A stretch of DNA of 64,000 nt from Streptomyces genisteinicus (GTDB lineage: Bacteria > Actinomycetota > Actinomycetes > Streptomycetales > Streptomycetaceae): positions 372,001 to 436,000 of the forward strand of contig NZ_CP060826.1 in NCBI RefSeq assembly GCF_014489615.1, in the 5' to 3' direction. The translations under genes were made by a program, and so were the position numbers. This document shows positions 25,524-62,611 of the stretch, piece by piece (within the stretch, counting starts at the first letter, position 1; every line of letters begins with the position of its first letter). The notes under the pieces are model-generated. The model saw nothing but the letters and a program-made list of their open reading frames with translations. It made no database searches and was not told the origin of the DNA.

Positions 25524-25584
25524 CGCGGCGGCGAGGACGTCCCCGGGGACCGTCGGACGGTCCCCGGGAGCCCTCACCGCCGCG
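25524..25584 (-). terminator. Long hairpin after gene B
   Basis: Inner arms 25542-25553 and 25557-25568 are a perfect 12 bp. Outer arms 25524-25531 / 25577-25584 and 25533-25536 / 25572-25575 extend the stem with small bulges. It lies about 40 bases after the TE stop codon, and suggests that gene C starts a new transcript. Confidence 0.7.
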
Positions 25585-25623
25585 TCCCGGCCGCCCGCGC
25601 GGCCCGGGCGGGTCGGGCACGGA

Positions 25624-39558
<13,935 letters not shown>

Positions 39559-39630
39559 GGGGCCCTCGCTGAGTTCTGCGTAGTGCTGACGCGTTGACGA
39601 AGTGGTTGGCCGGCGCTGTGCCGGAAGGCC

Positions 39631-39666
39631 GCCCCACGGCCCGCGCGCTCGCGCGGGCCGTGGGGC
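39631..39666 (-). terminator. Perfect 16-bp GC hairpin between genes A and B
   Basis: Arms 39631-39646 and 39651-39666 pair perfectly around a 4-base loop, starting 12 bases after the gene A stop. No T tract follows. Streptomyces terminators often lack one, so it may end or thin transcription, or protect the 3' end of the gene A message. Confidence 0.65.
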
Positions 39667-39678
39667 GAGGGGAACGGC

Positions 39679-56757
<17,079 letters not shown>

Positions 56758-56849
56758 TCGACTCGACTCCGTCACTTTTCCCTACGGCGGGCACTGGAAG
56801 GTGGAATGTCGATTCCTGGTCAGGGATCGGAGCACTCGCAAAAACAAGA

Positions 56850-56879
56850 GAGCCGTATCGCCCTCGGGCAATACGGCTC
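56850..56879 (-). terminator. Intrinsic-type terminator or attenuator upstream of gene A
   Basis: Arms GAGCCGTAT (56850-56858) and ATACGGCTC (56871-56879) plus an inner GCCC/GGGC. In the minus direction the stem is followed by TCTTGTTTTTG, a real T tract, which is uncommon in Streptomyces. It lies only about 90 bases before the gene A start, so it either ends upstream transcripts or attenuates the synthase transcript. Confidence 0.6.
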
Positions 56880-56944
56880 GTGAAGAGAATTATTCGTCAT
56901 GTCGGCGGTGCGTCCGCATCGATCTGCGTGAAGGCACACCACGC

Positions 56945-56984
56945 CTGTTCGAACAGTGTGACAGCAGACGCGCTCCGGCGTCAA
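56945..56984 (-). promoter_or_regulatory. Candidate gene A promoter with palindromic operator
   Basis: On the minus strand TTGACG (56984-56979) could be a -35. The -10 region 17 bases on is poor (TCACAC). The perfect palindrome CTGTTCGAACAG (56945-56956) lies where a repressor would block the start. It does not match the actinobacterial LexA box. About 190 bp upstream of the gene A start. Confidence 0.3.
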
Positions 56985-57155
56985 TATTGCTCTGTTCGGG
57001 GGCCTGAAATCAAGAATCTCTCGAAAACATTTCAGCTGCTTCTCCAGCGCTTCTCGTTTCCCGCGCCGTCCCGTGCCGTGCCCACGGTCCCGAGCCTTCG
57101 GCCCCGTGCCGTCCTCCGCCGTTCCGCGCCGTGACTCCCCTTTCCCGGACAACGG

Positions 57156-57209
57156 CACCGCCGCCCTCCTTCCGCGCTGCTGTGGCGTCGCGGAAAGAGG
57201 GCGGCGGTG
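57156..57209. repeat. 21-bp inverted repeat with 12-base loop
   Basis: Arms 57156-57176 and 57189-57209 pair with one mismatch. It lies between the MFS gene and gene A, after another hairpin, and probably acts as a second terminator. An insertion remnant is possible, but no transposase or direct repeat is seen. Confidence 0.6.
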
Positions 57210-57255
57210 TGTCCCCGGCTCGAAACGGCCGCACGGCCACGGGGCCGCGGAGCCG

Positions 57256-57282
57256 GCCCGGGCGGCGGCAGGCCGCCCGGGC
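57256..57282 (-). terminator. Hairpin after the MFS gene
   Basis: Perfect 11-bp arms 57256-57266 and 57272-57282 with a 5-base loop, beginning 26 bases beyond the MFS stop. No T tract. Confidence 0.65.
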
Positions 57283-57308
57283 GCGGTTCAGGGGTGCGTG
57301 ACAGGAGG

Positions 57309-58922
57309 TCAGGAGACCCCCGAGGTGTCCTTCCGCTCCGCCTCGGCCGCCGACGCCTGCGCCGGGACCTCGTCCCCCTGCGGCGCGGCCTCCTCGGGCG
57401 GGACCGAGTTCCTGCGCAGCAGCGCCCACGCCAGCACACCGGCCGCGATGGCCAGGGCCGCGCCGATGCGCATGCTCACCGAGATGCCGGAGGCGAACGC
57501 CTCGCCCACCTGCTGGATGAGCAGCGCCGGGTCGTCGCCGCGGGCGGCCACGCCCAGGGCCTCGCCGACGGAGTCCGTCGCGTCCTCGGGAATCGAGTCC
57601 GGCACACGCGAGGCGAACAGCGCGGCGGCGAAGCTGCCCATGACCGCGATGCCGCAGGCGCTGCCGAACTCCTGCATCGTGGAGTTGAGTCCGCCCGCCA
57701 CTCCGGCGCGCTCCACCGGGATGGAGCTCACGAGGGCGTTGGACGCGGTCGGCATGGCGATGCCGGCGCCGGCGCCCATCACGGCGAGACCGGCCAGGGC
57801 CAGGCCGTAGCCGGAGTCGCGGTCCAGCATGCTCAGGATGAGCAGACCGGCTCCCATCAGGCTCAGACCGGTGGTCATCGTGGCGGGAGTGCCGATCTTC
57901 TCCGCGAGCTTCGGCCCGAACGCGGTCACCATCATGAGCGCGAGCGCCATCGGCACGACACCGAGCCCCGCCTCCAGCGGGCTGTAGTCCATCACGAACT
58001 GCAGGTACTGGGTGAACAGGAACAGCGAGCCCGCCAGCGCGACGTAGGTCAGCGCCGTGCTGCTGACGGCACCGCTGAACGCCGGGTTCCTGAACAGCGA
58101 GACGTCCAGCATCGGTTCCGCGCAGCGGCGCTCCCAGTACGCGAAGGACACCAGCGACACCGCGCCGACCGTGAACGGGACCACCACGTGGACGGAGCTC
58201 CAGCCGTGCTCCGGCACCGAGATGATCGCGTACACCAGGCCGACGCTCATCAGGATGGACAGCACCACACCGGGCACGTCGATCTTCCGGACCTGCGGAT
58301 CACGCGACTCGGGGACCAGGACGATCATCGTGATCAGCGCGGCCAGACCGACCGGCACGTTGATCAGCAGGACCGAGCCCCACCAGAAGTGGTTGAGCAT
58401 GAACCCGCCGAGCACGGGCCCGAGGGCGACGCCGACCGCGCCCACCGCGGTCCACACGCCGATGGCCTTCGGCCGCTCCTTCTCGGGGAACACCTGCATG
58501 AGGACGGCCAGGGTGCTGGGCATCAGCAGCGCCGCGCCGACACCCATGCCGATGCGCCCGGCGATCAGCTGCGCCGGGCTGTCGGCCATCGAGGCCACTC
58601 CGGAGAACAGCGTGAACAGCGCCACGCCGATCAGGAGCGCCTTGCGGCGCCCGATCCGGTCGGCCAGGGAGCCCGTCGTCATGAGCAGGCCGCCGACCGC
58701 CAGCGTGTAGCCGTTCATCACCCACTGGATCGACGCGGTCGAGGCGTTGAGCGACTCCGTCATCGACGGGATCGCCACGGTCAGCACCGTGTTGTCCAGC
58801 AGCACCAGCAGTACGGCGAGACAGAGCGCGCTCAGGATCAGCCAGCGCTGTGGGTGGGGGGTGGGTCCTGCTGTCGCATCCTTCCTGTCCGCAATCGTGT
58901 GCGGCTCAGAGGCCTCGGTCAT
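57309..58922 (-). CDS. MFS drug:H+ antiporter, DHA2 (EmrB/QacA) family
   Basis: 537 aa inner-membrane exporter, probably with 14 membrane helices. Visible family motifs: LDNTVLTVAIPSM in helix 1, motif A GSLADRIGRRK in the helix 2-3 loop, and VALGPVLGG (antiporter motif C) in helix 5. The N-terminus is a short polar tail (MTEASEPHTIADRKD). Start ATG 58922 is chosen because AAGGGAG sits just upstream; a longer reading frame from 59000 lacks a ribosome site and adds a non-family leader. It lies 0.5 kb upstream of PKS gene A in the same direction, with two hairpins between, so it is probably its own transcription unit. Likely role is product export or self-resistance, inferred from position; the substrate cannot be read. 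Two palindromes upstream (58936-58947, 59002-59024) suggest control by a repressor not encoded here. Confidence 0.93.
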   Translation of the reverse strand: MTEASEPHTIADRKDATAGPTPHPQRWLILSALCLAVLLVLLDNTVLTVAIPSMTESLNASTASIQWVMNGYTLAVGGLLMTTGSLADRIGRRKALLIGVALFTLFSGVASMADSPAQLIAGRIGMGVGAALLMPSTLAVLMQVFPEKERPKAIGVWTAVGAVGVALGPVLGGFMLNHFWWGSVLLINVPVGLAALITMIVLVPESRDPQVRKIDVPGVVLSILMSVGLVYAIISVPEHGWSSVHVVVPFTVGAVSLVSFAYWERRCAEPMLDVSLFRNPAFSGAVSSTALTYVALAGSLFLFTQYLQFVMDYSPLEAGLGVVPMALALMMVTAFGPKLAEKIGTPATMTTGLSLMGAGLLILSMLDRDSGYGLALAGLAVMGAGAGIAMPTASNALVSSIPVERAGVAGGLNSTMQEFGSACGIAVMGSFAAALFASRVPDSIPEDATDSVGEALGVAARGDDPALLIQQVGEAFASGISVSMRIGAALAIAAGVLAWALLRRNSVPPEEAAPQGDEVPAQASAAEAERKDTSGVS

Positions 58923-58935
58923 GGAGGCTCCCTTC

Positions 58936-58947
58936 CAAAAGCTTTTG
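58936..58947. promoter_or_regulatory. Palindrome CAAAAGCTTTTG next to the MFS ribosome site
   Basis: Perfect 12-bp AT-rich palindrome about 14 bases upstream of the MFS start codon, against a GC-rich background. Candidate repressor site. GTACGT occurs twice just upstream (about 58950 and 58977). Confidence 0.4.
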
Positions 58948-59001
58948 ACGTACAAGGTGAGAGGGGGGAACGGCGCACGTACGGGAAGGGTGCACCGCAA
59001 T

Positions 59002-59024
59002 GACGCCCCACGAGTATGGGCGTC
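59002..59024. promoter_or_regulatory. Inverted repeat GACGCCC-N9-GGGCGTC upstream of the MFS gene
   Basis: Perfect 7-bp arms spanning 23 bases, about 80 bp upstream of the MFS start. The size and spacing suit a dimeric repressor such as TetR type. No cognate regulator gene lies in the window. Confidence 0.45.
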
Positions 59025-59478
59025 CGGACAGGCTACGGAAAGACGAATCCGGTTTCCCTCGACTCCCTCTCAAGGGCGATGCGGTGAATCACGTCGCCGT
59101 GGCCGACGGATACCCGAACGGTGGCCGGAACGAGCATTTTCCGTTCCATGCCGATGCATTTCTCCAGAGATTTTCCATCGTTTCTCCAGCGCCCCTTGAG
59201 CCGTTTTCGAGCGGGCGGCGCCGCGCGGCGCCGATCGGTCCGGCCAGCCGTTGCACGGCAGACCCGTCGGCCCCGGCCGGCGGCCCGCCGGGAAGCCCGC
59301 CCCGCGCCCCGCGTCCGGCCCGTCCGCGGTGCCCGGGGGAGGGGCGGCCCCGGCCGGCCGTCCGGGCGGGGCCCAGGCGGCCTCGAGGCGGACTGGGGCC
59401 GGATTCGAGCGATTCTCCAGAAGCCGGTGATGCCCTGGGCCGGGTACGGGAACAACCGTCGAACGCCAGGAGGCAGCC

Positions 59479-59664
59479 ATGGCTGACACGCCCCCCGCGC
59501 ACCATGCCGAAGAGGATGCGGCCAAGCGCCGGTTCCGGGAAGCCCTTGCGAAGAAGACACGCAACTCGCAGGCGCGTGCCGCTCAGGAGGAAGGCCGGCT
59601 GAAGGTCAAGAACGCGAGTGGCGCCGCCGATCAGAAGCGGTTCTTCCGGCGCAAGACCGGGTGA
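59479..59664 (+). CDS. Small basic DUF5302-like protein, paralogue 1
   Basis: 61 aa, start ATG with AGGAGG six bases upstream. Sequence pattern: acidic N-terminus, a charged helix (KRRFREALAKK), a polar middle and a basic FFRRKTG end. This resembles the short actinobacterial DUF5302 family, recognised from memory by the KRxFREALxRK and C-terminal FRRK-G pattern; no function is known. No signal peptide or membrane helix. It is about half identical to the next gene and is a tandem paralogue. Own terminator-like hairpin at 59694-59735. GGGTAC at 59442-59447 resembles the -10 of stress-type sigma factors, but no clear -35 was found. Probably not part of the synthase pathway. Confidence 0.8.
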   Translation: MADTPPAHHAEEDAAKRRFREALAKKTRNSQARAAQEEGRLKVKNASGAADQKRFFRRKTG

Positions 59665-59693
59665 CGGCTTCCGGGCCGGGCGCGGTCCGCCCC

Positions 59694-59735
59694 GACGACG
59701 TGCCCCGGTCCCCGCGACCGGGGCACGGCGTCGTC
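59694..59735 (+). terminator. Strong hairpin after DUF5302-like gene 1
   Basis: TGCCCCGGTC (59701-59710) pairs with GACCGGGGCA (59716-59725). The outer GACGACG/CGTCGTC (59694-59700, 59729-59735) extends the stem past a 3-base bulge. Lies 30 bases after the stop codon. Confidence 0.7.
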
Positions 59736-59886
59736 GCGCGCCCATGGCGTGAGGTGCGGAGCCGGGCATCCGGCCCGGTGCACCCGTACACATGCCCTTC
59801 GGGCGCGTGATGCGTCCGAAATCCAGCCTCGTCCGCACCCCATCCGTGGGCCAGGCTGGAACCGTCCCCCTACACAGGAGGTGCAC

Positions 59887-60069
59887 ATGGCGGAGACGCC
59901 GGAGAACAACGCCGAGGAGAAGTCCGCCCGCGACCGGTTCCGCGAGGCGCTGGAGCGCAAGCAGAACCAGACCCGCTCCCAGCAGGCGCACGAGGACGGC
60001 CGCATGAAGGTGAAGAGCATGAGCGGCCAGGCGGGCAAGAAGCGGTACATCCGGAGGAAGACCGGCTGA
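59887..60069 (+). CDS. Small basic DUF5302-like protein, paralogue 2
   Basis: 60 aa, start ATG with a full AGGAGGTG ribosome site five bases upstream, which decides this start over longer upstream options. It shares with its upstream paralogue the charged helix (RDRFREALERKQ), the GRMKVKSMSG middle (GRLKVKNASG in the other) and the basic YIRRKTG end. Same DUF5302-like assignment, function unknown. A 222-bp gap with a strong hairpin separates the two genes, so each is probably transcribed separately even though they arose by duplication. A hairpin at 60108-60128 may end the transcript. Confidence 0.8.
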   Translation: MAETPENNAEEKSARDRFREALERKQNQTRSQQAHEDGRMKVKSMSGQAGKKRYIRRKTG

Positions 60070-60107
60070 CCGGACAGCCCCAGTGTGCCGTCGGTGCGTC
60101 GCCCGCA

Positions 60108-60128
60108 CCGGCGGCATTCTGCTGCCGG
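60108..60128 (+). terminator. Hairpin after DUF5302-like gene 2
   Basis: CCGGCGGCA / TGCTGCCGG arms (one mismatch) with a 3-base loop, 38 bases after the stop codon. Confidence 0.4.
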
Positions 60129-60454
60129 CCGCCGTCGGGTGCCGCCCGTCGCCGGACGCGGGCGAGGCACCGCACCCCGGCACGAGAAGTGACGGGAGAG
60201 CCCCGGGATTCCCCTGGTGCGCCCGGGACGTCCCGTGCACGCCGACGCGTTCCGGCCACGTGCGCGGTCCCCGGCACCGCCCGGACCGCACCCCGCGAAC
60301 GCCGCGCCCCGCGAACGCCGCCCCCGCGCGCGGTCCGCATCCGGGGCGGGGCCTTCACCCCCGCCGCGAGCACCGCCCGCGCGCCGGCACCGGCCGCGTC
60401 ACCTGCTCCGTGTCAGCCCACCCGTGTCAGCCGACCCGTCTCACCCCCGTCGCG
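60129..60454. other. Gene-free convergent spacer
   Basis: 326 GC-rich bases between DUF5302-like gene 2 and the NmrA-like gene. Apart from a short direct repeat (CCGCGAACGCCGC, twice near 60292-60320) I see no gene, promoter or clear terminator. Confidence 0.5.
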
Positions 60455-61330
60455 TCACACGCCGTGCGCCGCCGCCGCCCCGGCCGGCTCCGGCCCGAAC
60501 GCCGCCCGGTGGTCCTCGGCCCACACCCGGAACGGCCGCGCCGGTGATCCGGTCACCGAGCGCACCGCGTCCACGACCTGGGTCTTGGCCCCGTCGCGCT
60601 GCCGGAGCGCGGAGGCCATGAGGGCCTGCGCCACCGGCTCCGGGTGGCGCGTCCGCAGCGCCGCGAGCGTCCTCTCGGGCGTCAGCTCCTCGAAGCGCAG
60701 GGTGACGCCGAGCGCCTGGCCGAGATGGTGCGCCTGCTCCACGGGGGTGACGGCCGCCGGTCCGGTCAGCGTGTAGGAACGGCCCGCGTGCCCGCCTTCG
60801 GTCAGCGTCCGCACGGCGACCTCCGCGATGTCCCGGGGATCGGCGCAGGCGTTGGCCGACGTCCCGTACAGCGCCCTGACCACCCGCTCCGAGCGGACGG
60901 ACGCCGCCCACGACAGCGTGTTGCTCATGAACGAGCGCGGTCGCAGCAGCGTCCACTCCAGGCCGCTGTCCCGCAGCGCCTTCTCGTTGTCGCGCTGCCA
61001 GCGGGTGATGAGGTCGTCGGCCAGCGGGTCGAGCACGGCCGCCGCCGACAGCTTCACCACCCGTTCCACGCCCGCCCTGCGGGCGGCCCGCAGGAAGCGC
61101 ACGTCGTCCTGCTCGCCGACCCGGCAGGTCACCAGGAGCGCCGTCCGCACGCCGGCCAGCGCGCGCCCGAGCGAGGCGTCGTCCCCGTAGTCGGCGACGA
61201 CGGCCTCATGGGCCGGCCGGACCGGGGCCGACGCGGCGTTGCGGCTCAGCAGGCGGGCGGGCACGCCCTCGGGCAGCCGCCGTACGACCTCGCGCCCCAC
61301 CGTCCCCGTCGCACCGGTCACCAGGATCAT
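60455..61330 (-). CDS. NmrA-like / atypical SDR NAD(P)-binding protein
   Basis: 291 aa. Starts at ATG 61330 directly before the Rossmann motif (MILVTGATGTVGREVVRRL), with GGGGGAGA upstream; longer upstream reading is rejected because the family begins at this strand. Further family features are LLSRNAA, a VERVVKLSAAAV segment at about 110-125 and WTLLRPRSFMSNTLSW at about 150. There is no YxxxK typical of classical SDRs, so it is more like NmrA/quinone-reductase-2 proteins, which act as NAD(P)H-dependent reductases or redox sensors. Cytosolic. It converges with the DUF5302 genes and diverges from the PPTase gene. No evidence ties it to the polyketide; it may be a passenger. Confidence 0.85.
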   Translation of the reverse strand: MILVTGATGTVGREVVRRLPEGVPARLLSRNAASAPVRPAHEAVVADYGDDASLGRALAGVRTALLVTCRVGEQDDVRFLRAARRAGVERVVKLSAAAVLDPLADDLITRWQRDNEKALRDSGLEWTLLRPRSFMSNTLSWAASVRSERVVRALYGTSANACADPRDIAEVAVRTLTEGGHAGRSYTLTGPAAVTPVEQAHHLGQALGVTLRFEELTPERTLAALRTRHPEPVAQALMASALRQRDGAKTQVVDAVRSVTGSPARPFRVWAEDHRAAFGPEPAGAAAAHGV

Positions 61331-61600
61331 CGAGCGTCTCCCCCCTCGTTCACCGGGTCCATCGAGCGTCCCCTCCCCGTTCCGCTCCCGGAGCCGCAAG
61401 GCGTCCCCGGAGAGAAAATATACCGGCGGAGCGGTTCTTTCCAGTGTCTGACGCTCCCTCATATCGGTTGTGGCACAGCATTGTTGCCGTCACGACGGTC
61501 GCTCGAGGGCGGCTCCAGAGTGCGTCGAGAACCCCTTCGGTCCGCGCGCCGCCGCCCTACAGTTCCCGCAGGACCGGTATGTACCCCAGGAGGTGTCGAG

Positions 61601-61669
61601 GTGCCGTCGTCGGACCAGGCCACGAGGGACCGCCGCGGGTCCACCACCGCTGCCGGGGCGGGGCGTTGA
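61601..61669 (+). CDS. Possible 22-codon leader peptide coupled to the PPTase start
   Basis: GTG at 61601 follows an excellent ribosome site (AGGAGGTG, 61588-61595, spacing 5) and opens a 22-codon frame that stops at TGA 61667-61669. The stop overlaps the TTG start of the PPTase gene (TTGA). The PPTase start itself has only a G-rich, weak ribosome site, so its translation may depend on this leader. The peptide has no recognisable family. A sequencing or annotation frameshift joining both frames is an alternative, but the PPTase N-terminus looks complete without it. Confidence 0.4.
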   Translation: MPSSDQATRDRRGSTTAAGAGR

Positions 61670-62331
61670 TCGAACGTCTCCTCCCCCCGGGCGTGGCCAC
61701 CGCCGTCGCCCACGGCGACCCGGACATCCCGGAAGAGCTCCTGCCCGGCGAGGAGGAACGCGTCCACCGCTCCGTGCCCGCCCGGCGCCGGGAGTACGCC
61801 ACGGCCAGGCGCTGCGCGCGGACCGCCCTCGCCGCCCTGGGGCTGCCGGAGCCACCCCTGCCGGCCGGGCCGTCGGGTGCGCCCCGCTGGCCCGTCGGAG
61901 TCGTCGGCAGCATCACCCACTGCGAGGGGTACCGGGCCGCGGCGGTCGCCCGCACGACCGGCACCGCGGCTCTGGGCATCGATGCGGAACGGCATCTGCC
62001 GCTGCCCGGGGGCGCGCTGGGACACATCGCCGACGACGCGGAACGGGCGTGCCTCGCACGGCTGGCGCAGGACCGGCCGGGCGTCTGCTGGGACACGGTG
62101 CTCTTCAGCGCAAAGGAGGCCGTCTACAAGGCCTGGCACCCCCACTTCCCGCGGAAGCTGTCGTTCGCGGACGCGTCGCTGACCTTCCGGACGGAGCCCG
62201 CCGGCACCTGCGGCACGTTCACCGCGCGGCTCCTCGTACCGGGTTCCCCGTACGGCTGCTTCCCGGGTCGCTGGACCGTGGCGGACGGCCTGGTGGTCAC
62301 TGCGGTGCACCTGGCGGCGCCGTCCGCCTGA
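61666..62331 (+). CDS. 4'-phosphopantetheinyl transferase, EntD/Sfp type
   Basis: 221 aa. Transfers phosphopantetheine from CoA to the conserved Ser of carrier domains, as needed by every ACP and the PCP of the synthases here. Motifs: GSITHCEGYRAAAV (about 84-97), the Mg-binding LGIDAER (about 103-109) and FSAKEAVYKAW (about 147-157). The length fits the EntD group. Start chosen at TTG 61666, because it gives the usual N-terminus (fM)IERLLPPGVATA; no in-frame ATG lies close, and the next upstream one (61579) adds a non-family leader. TTGA overlaps the stop of a possible leader peptide. It diverges from the NmrA-like gene. A hairpin follows at 62370-62399. It could serve this cluster, but could also be a general secondary-metabolism PPTase. 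Confidence 0.93.
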   Translation: MIERLLPPGVATAVAHGDPDIPEELLPGEEERVHRSVPARRREYATARRCARTALAALGLPEPPLPAGPSGAPRWPVGVVGSITHCEGYRAAAVARTTGTAALGIDAERHLPLPGGALGHIADDAERACLARLAQDRPGVCWDTVLFSAKEAVYKAWHPHFPRKLSFADASLTFRTEPAGTCGTFTARLLVPGSPYGCFPGRWTVADGLVVTAVHLAAPSA

Positions 62332-62369
62332 CCTCTCCGCGTACCGGGGCCGCCCGCGTACCGGCGCCG

Positions 62370-62399
62370 CCCGCTCGGGCCGCGCCGGGCCCGAGCGGG
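62370..62399 (+). terminator. Hairpin after the PPTase gene
   Basis: Perfect 12-bp arms CCCGCTCGGGCC / GGCCCGAGCGGG with a 6-base loop, 38 bases after the stop codon. Confidence 0.7.
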
Positions 62400-62482
62400 A
62401 CCGCCCGGGCCGCAACCGTCCGCCGCCGGACACGGCGAATGCCCGCCGGTACCCCTCGGGGGCGGGGGCGCCGGCGGGCGGG

Positions 62483-62519
62483 GCCCCGCGAAGGCTGGTG
62501 GCCCTGTGCGCCGCGGGGC
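62483..62519 (-). terminator. Possible terminator of ahcY
   Basis: GCCCCGCG (62483-62490) pairs with CGCGGGGC (62512-62519) across a 21-base loop, about 90 bases past the ahcY stop. The loop is long, so this is only a candidate. Confidence 0.3.
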
Positions 62520-62611
62520 TCACGACACCGAGTGTTCCGTCCCGGCCTCGACCTGTGCTCGCGCAGCGGTCGAGGGCCGGGGCGTCCGCAGCCCGGGGCC
62601 GGGATCGGAGG

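Larger units (their letters stand above)
58923..59478. other. Divergent intergenic region, MFS / DUF5302-like gene 1
   Basis: 556 bases without a convincing gene. Holds the two MFS-side palindromes, several TTTCTCCAG-like repeats (about 59157-59190 and near 59411), a GC-rich stretch at 59216-59380, and GGGTAC at 59442-59447 as a possible -10 for the rightward gene. Open frames here have no ribosome site or family resemblance. Confidence 0.5.

Noticed and set aside
56945..56956. CTGTTCGAACAG as a LexA (SOS) box
   Set aside because: The actinobacterial LexA site has CGAAC and GTTCG separated by a spacer in the opposite arrangement; this palindrome does not fit.
56776..57158. Small open frames between gene A and the MFS gene on both strands
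   Set aside because: No ribosome sites, no family resemblance, AT-rich promoter-like composition and hairpins inside.
60070..60450. Open frames in the spacer before the NmrA-like gene
   Set aside because: Arg/Pro/Ala-rich low-complexity translations typical of non-coding GC-rich DNA; no start signals.
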